Of a stretch of DNA of 64,000 bases, positions 58,967 through 64,000 are shown in pieces (position 1 is the first letter of the stretch; each line of letters starts with the position of its first letter). The notes beneath the pieces are model-generated. The model had not been told where the DNA came from and did not search any database. It was given only the letters and a program-made list of their open reading frames with translations. The stretch is from an uncultured Collinsella sp. (GTDB lineage: Bacteria > Actinomycetota > Coriobacteriia > Coriobacteriales > Coriobacteriaceae): contig CATYZI010000006.1 in NCBI GenBank assembly GCA_958415625.1, positions 10,993 to 74,992 of the forward strand, given 5' to 3'. The position numbers were made by a program, and so were the translations under genes.

Positions 58967-59395
58967 TTATTTCTTGGTGTGCTTGCCAGCACCCTTGCTG
59001 TCATCGGTGACCGAGATGAGCTGTCGGTCGGCAGCGCCGTTGCGACGCGCGCGGCGGCGCTCCTCGGCGTCGCCCGCGTCGGCGGCGGCGCGATGGGCCT
59101 TGTTGACGTTAAAGACCTCGTCATGCTTGCGCCACGGGCCAACGGACTCGCCAAAGCTCATCTTAAGGCCGGCGATAAAACCGCCGAGCCAGCCGATCGG
59201 CGCAAACTGCACCAGCGGGAACAGCGAGAAAACCCAGGTCAGCAGAACGACTGCCGCCGCACCCGCAAAGTTGGCGATCCAGTAGTCGCGCCTGGTGATC
59301 ACGCGCTTTTCGCAAGCCCACTGGCCGCACAAAAAGCCAATGTAGATCGCAAAGATAAAGAGCACCAGCGCGAGCACCACGAACGTCCAGCTCAT
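58967..59395 (-). CDS. small two-helix membrane protein of unknown function
   Basis: A 142-residue protein with two membrane segments (TFVVLALVLFIFAIYIGFLC and FAGAAAVVLLTWVFSLFPL) and a third weak one (WLGGFIAGLKMSFG), then a basic cytoplasmic tail (AEERRRARRNGAADRQL). ATG 59395 follows CGAGGAGTAGTGCCC; it starts 5 bases after the preceding dehydrogenase gene's stop, indicating coupling. I recognise no family. Confidence 0.65.
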   Translation of the reverse strand: MSWTFVVLALVLFIFAIYIGFLCGQWACEKRVITRRDYWIANFAGAAAVVLLTWVFSLFPLVQFAPIGWLGGFIAGLKMSFGESVGPWRKHDEVFNVNKAHRAAADAGDAEERRRARRNGAADRQLISVTDDSKGAGKHTKK

Positions 59396-59400
59396 GGGCA

Positions 59401-60480
59401 CTACTCCTCGTGATGATGGCCGCAGCAGCACTCGTGGCCGTCATCGTGGCCGTGGCCGCCGCAGCACTCGTGGTCCTCGCCGTGGTGGTGGCCACAACCG
59501 CACTCGTGGTCGTCGCCGTGCTCACCGCAACCGCAGCCGTCCTCGTGAGCGCCGTGCTCCTCGGGGCGATACTGCGACCAGTCCAGACCGGCGGCGATGG
59601 CGTCGGCCTCCTCCTTATAGAGGACCGTGATGGCCTGGGTGCCCAGCTTGGCGCCACCGATAGCGTCGAGCATGTCGTAGAGCGTAAAGGCCACGTCGGC
59701 TCCGGGCAGCGCGAGCTCGCGGTCGTCGGCGTAGGCAAGGGCCAGGCGCAGGTCCTTAATGAAGTGCTCGACCATAAAGCCGGGCTTGTAGTCGCCGTCG
59801 AGCGCCTTGGGCGCCAGGCTCTCCATGGCGCCGGACTTGCCGGTGCCGCCCAGGATCATCTGACGGGTCTTCTCCAGATCCAGGCCGTTGAGCTCGGCAA
59901 ACGCCAGCGCATCGGCCATACCGACCATGCAGGCGCCCAGCGACACCTGGTTGGCGAGCTTGGCAGCCTGGCCCTTGCCGGCGCCATCGAAGCAGCAGAT
60001 ATTTGCCGCAAAGGTGGCAAGGATGTCGCGGACCGGGGCGATATCGTTCTCGGTGGCGCCCACGATAGCCGTGAGCGTGCCGGCGATAGCACCAGACTCG
60101 CCGCCGGTGACGGGGCAGTCAAACGCCATGCGGCCGGAAACCTGGGCGGCCTCGGCAATGTCACGGGCGAGCTCGGGCGAGCTCGTGGTGAGGTCGATCA
60201 AGACCGCGCCCGGCTTGGTGCACGCGAGCAGGCCGTCGCCCGCCAGGTAGAGCTCCTCGACCTCGGAGGGATAACCCACCATGGTAAAGACGACGTCGGC
60301 GTTCGCCACGGCATCTGCCGGTGTATCGGCCCAAACGGCACCGCGCTCGATAAGCGCGGCGGCCTTGGACTTGGTACGGTTGTTGACCGTGACGGGATAG
60401 CCGGCATCCAGGATGTGGCCGGCGATGGGGGCACCCATGATTCCAGTGCCGATGAATGCGACGGAGAGCTTGTTTGCCAT
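59401..60480 (-). CDS. 3-hydroxyisobutyrate-dehydrogenase-family enzyme with His/Cys-rich C-terminal tail
   Basis: A 359-residue NAD(P)-dependent beta-hydroxyacid dehydrogenase. Rossmann motif VAFIGTGIMGAPIAGHIL, substrate signature FDCPVTGGESGAIAGTLT, catalytic Lys in GKGQAAKLANQVSLG. The usual domain ends near residue 300 (VLYKEEADAIAAGLDWSQY). The remaining roughly 52 residues carry 14 His and 9 Cys (for example DHECGCGHHHGEDHECC), a pattern of metal-storage or metal-delivery tails. Tartronate-semialdehyde reductase is a likely activity, but the substrate is unproven. First gene of the four-gene operon ending in isocitrate dehydrogenase. ATG 60480 follows AAAGGAAAGGTTTC. Confidence 0.85.
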   Translation of the reverse strand: MANKLSVAFIGTGIMGAPIAGHILDAGYPVTVNNRTKSKAAALIERGAVWADTPADAVANADVVFTMVGYPSEVEELYLAGDGLLACTKPGAVLIDLTTSSPELARDIAEAAQVSGRMAFDCPVTGGESGAIAGTLTAIVGATENDIAPVRDILATFAANICCFDGAGKGQAAKLANQVSLGACMVGMADALAFAELNGLDLEKTRQMILGGTGKSGAMESLAPKALDGDYKPGFMVEHFIKDLRLALAYADDRELALPGADVAFTLYDMLDAIGGAKLGTQAITVLYKEEADAIAAGLDWSQYRPEEHGAHEDGCGCGEHGDDHECGCGHHHGEDHECCGGHGHDDGHECCCGHHHEE

Positions 60481-60578
60481 GAAACCTTTCCTTTTGGGTT
60501 GGGTGTTGTTACCAGGTTGAATACTCGGTGCCAGCGTTTGGGCCGTGAGTTGGGATCGATTACGGCCGCGTTACTTGC

Positions 60579-61532
60579 CTACTGACCGCGCACGCGGCGG
60601 GCGATGCGGTCGGAAAGCGACGCCTTGTCGGCGCGGTTCTTACCCCAAAACGCGCAGGCCACCATGCCGGGGCCCACGTGCGAGCCAATGGTGGGGCCCA
60701 CAGAGCTGCGGATGATGGTCACGTCGGCGCAGCCTTCCTCCTTGCGGATGGCGGCCTCGAGCCAGTCGCCGTCCTTCTCGGCATCGGCCGTCATAATGGC
60801 GATGGGCATGGTGCGATCGGGCACATAGTTCTCGCGGAACGACTTGAGAATGGACTTGAGCGCCTTCTTGCGACCGCGGTTGACGCCGATCAGCGACAGC
60901 GAGCCGGCCAGGTCGTAGGACAGCTCGGGCTTGACGTCGAGCTTTGCCGTGAGCTGCGCTGCCGCGGGCGGAATGCGGCCGCCGGCAGCCAGCGCGTCAA
61001 AGCTCTCGAGCGTAAAGTAACCGTGGACATAGGTCTTGGCCTCGTTTGCCCAGTCGACCAGCTGCTTGGCGGTCAGTCCCGCCGAACGCTGGCGCACGGC
61101 CTCAAGCGCCAAGAGCTCGCCGGTCGCACAGGGCAGGGCGTTGTCCACCACGTACAGCTCAAAGTTGGGATACTCGGCGCGTACGGCATCTGCCGCCTGG
61201 CACGCGGAGTTGTAGCTCGACGACAGCGCCGAGGTAAAGCACAGGTAGACCGTGGGCGTGCCCTCTTTGGCACACTCGGTAAAGAACTCGATATAGCGAC
61301 CGAGCGACACGGCCGAGGTGGACACGCGAGCGCCGGCGCGCATACGGTCGTAGAACTCCTTGGGTGTAATGCTCGACCAGATGTCGTCCGTGCGCTCCTC
61401 GCCATCGATGATGAAGGGGAAGCCCAGGATATCGACATCGAGGTTCGCGGCGACCTCGGGGCTAAAGTCGCAGCAGGTATCGACGACGATGCGGCAGCGG
61501 TCAGAATGGCCGGCGGATGCAGCCTTGTCCAT
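60579..61532 (-). CDS. DegV family fatty-acid-binding protein
   Basis: A 317-residue DegV-type protein that binds a fatty acid for the FakA kinase. RIVVDTCCDFSPEVAANLDV at the N-terminus, RAGARVSTSAVSLGRYIEFF with the lipid-contacting Thr/Ser, FTSALSSSYNSACQAAD, and the C-terminal SSVGPTIGSHVGPGMVACAF. FakA is not in the window. ATG 61532 follows AAGGAGTCGCTTT. Confidence 0.88.
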   Translation of the reverse strand: MDKAASAGHSDRCRIVVDTCCDFSPEVAANLDVDILGFPFIIDGEERTDDIWSSITPKEFYDRMRAGARVSTSAVSLGRYIEFFTECAKEGTPTVYLCFTSALSSSYNSACQAADAVRAEYPNFELYVVDNALPCATGELLALEAVRQRSAGLTAKQLVDWANEAKTYVHGYFTLESFDALAAGGRIPPAAAQLTAKLDVKPELSYDLAGSLSLIGVNRGRKKALKSILKSFRENYVPDRTMPIAIMTADAEKDGDWLEAAIRKEEGCADVTIIRSSVGPTIGSHVGPGMVACAFWGKNRADKASLSDRIARRVRGQ

Positions 61533-61550
61533 CAAAGCGACTCCTTACGT

Positions 61551-61582
61551 AAAAAGGCGGCCACCCGCATGGGATGGCCGCC
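61551..61582 (-). terminator. hpf terminator
   Basis: GGCGGCCA / TGGCCGCC stem followed on the minus strand by TTTTTAC, between hpf and degV. Confidence 0.85.
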
Positions 61583-61611
61583 AGCCGTTAACTCATGCAA
61601 GTTAACGTATT

Positions 61612-62196
61612 TTACTCGTCAAGTGTTTCGATACGGGGCTTGATGATGCCATATCCACCATTCTTACGGTGATACACCACATTGATGAGGCCAGTCGTCG
61701 CGTTCTCGAACACGTAGAAGTCGTGGCCGAGCAGATCGGTCTGCACCAGCGCCTGCTCCTCAGTCATCGGGGTGACATCGATGACTTTCTCGCGGACGAG
61801 CAGGTCGTCGTCCTCCTCGGGCAGCAGCAGGTCGGCCAGATCCTCGACACGCTCGACCGGTGCAACATCCGCTGCGCTGGCACCACCCTGGCGGTTGTCC
61901 ACGACCTTGGTCTTGAACTTGCGCAGCTGGCGGGTGACCTTATCGGCGGAGAGGTCGATGGCGGCGTACATATCTGCACCATGCTCGGCAACGCGAATCA
62001 CCGAACCGCGGGCGCGAACCGTAACCTCGACGATTGCCGGGTTGGGGTTCGAGGGGTTCTTCTCATAGCGAAGTACAACGTCGACCGTCATGGGCTCGAT
62101 ATCGAAAACCTTGAGCGCCTCGCCGATCTTCTCATCCACATGCGCACGCAGAGCATCGGTTACCGTCGTCTTGCGTCCAGAAACCTTGATATCCAT
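61612..62196 (-). CDS. hpf: long-form ribosome hibernation promoting factor
   Basis: Dimerises idle ribosomes into 100S particles. The 194-residue protein has the N-terminal RaiA/HPF domain (MDIKVSGRKTTVTDALRAHV, VEVTVRARGSVIRVAEHGAD, IDLSADKVTRQLRKFKTKV), an acidic linker, and the C-terminal dimerisation domain (MTEEQALVQTDLLGHDFYVF, GLINVVYHRKNGGYGIIKP) that defines the long form. ATG 62196 follows TTGGAGCCACGT. The leader upstream is about 300 bases long. Confidence 0.93.
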   Translation of the reverse strand: MDIKVSGRKTTVTDALRAHVDEKIGEALKVFDIEPMTVDVVLRYEKNPSNPNPAIVEVTVRARGSVIRVAEHGADMYAAIDLSADKVTRQLRKFKTKVVDNRQGGASAADVAPVERVEDLADLLLPEEDDDLLVREKVIDVTPMTEEQALVQTDLLGHDFYVFENATTGLINVVYHRKNGGYGIIKPRIETLDE

Positions 62197-62513
62197 ACGT
62201 GGCTCCAATCTGCCTCGGGGACTTACTGTACTGGCTATGTACCCATTGCCGTGCATTTAATCACGCGGATTCCCAAAGACCCGAATAACGATTGCTTGAT
62301 ACCGCATACCGAAGTCTCGCACTTTTCTGTGGCAAAGTGCGCTATAGGAGGGAGCCAGCGACTTTGTATTTGGTCCCGAAAATTGGCTTTGACCTGCTGG
62401 TTTTATAGAGATGAAAAAGCCTGGCTCCCCTATTGGGGAAGCCCGGCAGTGCGTGTTGAAACCGTGAAGAGGCGTCTCTCCTAGCGCATAGGAGACGCCA
62501 CCCCTAGCAATAA
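62197..62513 (-). other. hpf leader and upstream terminators
   Basis: This 317-base gap holds, on the minus strand, the terminator of the upstream lipoprotein gene: GCCGGGCTTCCCC-AATA-GGGGAGCCAGGC-TTTTTC (62446-62414), and before it a hairpin GGCGTCTCCTATGCG ... AGGAGAGACGCC (62498-62471). After these comes about 210 bases of hpf leader with a GCACTTT-AAAGTGC hairpin. A structured raiA leader RNA family is known in Actinobacteria and Firmicutes; I cannot confirm a match here. Confidence 0.5.
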
Positions 62514-63524
62514 CTAGCTATTAAGCTTGTTAATGTCGTCGTCGGTGATGGTGTCTTCCTGGCTGGACGATTTGTCTTCGGAGGATGCGGTCTCATTGTT
62601 GGAATCGGAGGACTCGCTGCCGGAGGATGCGGAGCCAGACGACTGAAGGTTGACACCAGATACTGTCTTAGTGGTGAGGTCGTAGGGCATCGTGCCATAC
62701 CAGACGCAGTGGACTGCCTCGAGCGTACCGTCGACCGTGATGCCGTCGAGGGCATCGCTCACGGCACGGCACAGTTCGTCATTGGACGAGAGGCCCGCAA
62801 CACCAAGCGTCGAGGGCGCCTCGAGCGCACCGACATAGGAGATCTCGCTCATCAGGCGTGCAAGGTAGCCGCCGGCCGTGGAGTCGCAGATCACATAGTC
62901 GACTTCGCCGGACTCGAGCGCCTCAAAGCACTCGTTGATGTTGGGGTAGGTCTTTTGGTTGGCGGTGATGCTCTGCTTAGCAAGCGCCTCCTGCGAGGCC
63001 GAGGACATCTGGACACCCAGAGTAGACGTGTTAAGGGTATCGGTGGAAACGTTTAGCGACCCACCATCGCTGGTTTTACCGAACACGGAAGCGGCATCGT
63101 ACAGGCAGGTGCCGAGCGAGCTAACGTCCCCATCCGTGGAGTTGATCTCGCCGATAAAGATATCAGCCTTTTTGTCACCGAGCGCGGAACCTGCCGAGGA
63201 CGCATCGACAAAGGCGACCTTAAGGCCCATGCGGCTTGCGAGGGCGCGGGCAGCGTCGACTGCATACCCCGTGAGCTCGCCGTCAGCGCCCTGCATGGCC
63301 TGCGGCGCATCGGAGGTATCGAGGGCAACCGTCAGGGTACCGGGGGTGACCAGGGCATCATCCGACACCGCGGACGTGACGGTCTCGTACTCGATCTGGT
63401 CGATCGTGGGAGTCGTGAACGTAGACAGCGGGTTGAACGCGCATCCGCTCAGGCCCAAAACGGCGATGACCGCTGCGGTCCCAGCACCTAACCGAGCCGC
63501 GTGCATCAAGCTGCCCCTCACCAT
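62514..63524 (-). CDS. solute-binding lipoprotein (family 3 SBP-like)
   Basis: A 336-residue secreted lipoprotein. Signal peptide with lipobox AVIAVLGLSGC at residues 18-28, then a bacterial family 3 solute-binding domain (GTLTVALDTSDAPQAMQGAD, LTGYAVDAARALASRMGLKV, AFVDASSAGSALGDKKADIF, NECFEALESGEVDYVICDST). The C-terminal tail of about 60 residues is Ser/Asp/Glu-rich (SGSASSGSESSDSNN). No permease or ATPase is adjacent, so it could be a sensor or an orphan amino-acid binder. ATG 63524 and ATG 63506 (GAGGGGCAGCTTG before it) both give a proper signal peptide. Confidence 0.8.
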   Translation of the reverse strand: MVRGSLMHAARLGAGTAAVIAVLGLSGCAFNPLSTFTTPTIDQIEYETVTSAVSDDALVTPGTLTVALDTSDAPQAMQGADGELTGYAVDAARALASRMGLKVAFVDASSAGSALGDKKADIFIGEINSTDGDVSSLGTCLYDAASVFGKTSDGGSLNVSTDTLNTSTLGVQMSSASQEALAKQSITANQKTYPNINECFEALESGEVDYVICDSTAGGYLARLMSEISYVGALEAPSTLGVAGLSSNDELCRAVSDALDGITVDGTLEAVHCVWYGTMPYDLTTKTVSGVNLQSSGSASSGSESSDSNNETASSEDKSSSQEDTITDDDINKLNS

Positions 63525-64000
63525 GTCCACTACCCTGCCTTCTGTGTCGTATACGATCCGTGCGTTGCACGAAATATCAGATTGTTCCCACCAGCTGACC
63601 TGGTATTTGACCCCACACTTGCGCACCGGGGTGTTTGCTCGGGAGGCCGCAGCCACCTTCACGACTGGCCCGCTCGCCCGCGAGGCGGTATTGCCCCAAA
63701 GAAAGTAGAACGGACGGTGCGGCTTACATCTAGGACGCGCCATGATCGCGCCGCGCGCACGCGGTCGCTTACGTGGATCCCTTTGACCGCGTCTGTCTTG
63801 GACTAGGACGGGCATTTCGTCCGTCCGCAACCACAGCCTGGTAGGAACGTAGCGCATTATAGCTAAGTTCAAGCTAAAGTTTAAGGTTAGGGGCGTCATT
63901 CGCATCGCGAGTACAGATTTCGCAGGTCGGAGTGGGCTATTCGTGCCTCTGTGAAGCCCGGAGCTCCCCTATGGGGAGCTCCGGGGCACCCTTCCTAGGG
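63525..64000. other. upstream region of the lipoprotein gene, right edge of the window
   Basis: The frame of the lipoprotein stays open to 63905, but without a ribosome site and with a basic composition unlike a signal peptide, so I treat it as leader. At 63959-63985 lies a perfect hairpin CCCGGAGCTCCCC-T-GGGGAGCTCCGGG-type element without a T run. Nothing else was recognised. Confidence 0.4.

Noticed and set aside
57155..59413. Plus-strand open frame of about 750 codons
   Set aside because: Runs antisense through three well-supported minus-strand genes and shows only antisense-type composition.

Overview
The window looks like a chromosomal segment of a high-GC, anaerobic, carbohydrate-fermenting actinobacterium of the Coriobacteriia, most likely a gut Collinsella. 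This is inferred from the gene set: LacE-type and mannose-type PTS systems, the tagatose-6-phosphate pathway, a membrane-domain LuxR regulator beside agmatine genes, a flavodiiron protein and several flavin proteins. No rRNA gene or species marker is present to prove it.

Layout. 1-5.4 kb: agmatine deiminase operon (ptcA, aguD-like antiporter, a structured untranslated stretch, aguA running off the left edge) with a divergent membrane-bound LuxR regulator (aguR-like). 5.7-11.9 kb: BceAB-like ABC exporter, a NUDIX-Vsr fusion, an AraC regulator and a HAD phosphatase. 12.2-22.3 kb: galactose block, with a class II tagatose/fructose bisphosphate aldolase, a DeoR regulator, a flavodiiron protein, LacI-type regulator plus galK-galT, and lacA-lacB-lacC. 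22.6-39.1 kb: a membrane protein, one lacF-type EIIA, then three consecutive paralogous cassettes. Each cassette is a LacI-family regulator on the minus strand divergent from a two-gene plus-strand operon of a LacE-type EIICB and a LacG-type GH1 phospho-glycosidase; the gene order is swapped in the middle cassette. 39.6-43.7 kb: an AlbA_2/Schlafen-type regulator with an elaborate operator array, a DeoR regulator, galM and an orphan PTS EIIB that lacks its phosphorylatable His. 43.9 kb: tRNA-Thr(CGT). 44.2-54.2 kb: amino-sugar block (NanQ-like protein, nagA remnant, second lacC, LacX-like epimerase, flavodoxin, NagA/AgaA, AgaS, GntR regulator, mannose-family EIID/EIIC/EIIB/YajC/EIIA), read as a GalNAc/galactosamine pathway. 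54.9-63.5 kb: DUF2975 plus Xre regulator, a membrane-anchored SurA-like protein, a four-gene operon ending in an isocitrate dehydrogenase, DegV, long HPF and a solute-binding lipoprotein.

How it fits together. Lactose-type sugars enter as phosphorylated galactosides, LacG-type enzymes release galactose-6-P, LacAB makes tagatose-6-P, LacC phosphorylates it and the aldolase at 12.2 kb splits it. GalNAc would enter through the mannose-type PTS, be deacetylated by NagA/AgaA and converted by AgaS to the same tagatose-6-P, with the second LacC next in line. Free galactose goes through galM/galK/galT.

The most unusual signals are regulatory and intergenic. There is a 21-bp-pitch direct repeat (CCGTTCACCG-like) upstream of most sugar operons that resembles LytTR-type response-regulator sites. 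There are four related but distinct LacI operator sets, several families of palindromic intergenic elements, and a structured RNA-like stretch ahead of aguA. Among proteins, the NUDIX-Vsr fusion, a dehydrogenase with a His/Cys-rich metal-binding tail, and the His-less EIIB stand out.
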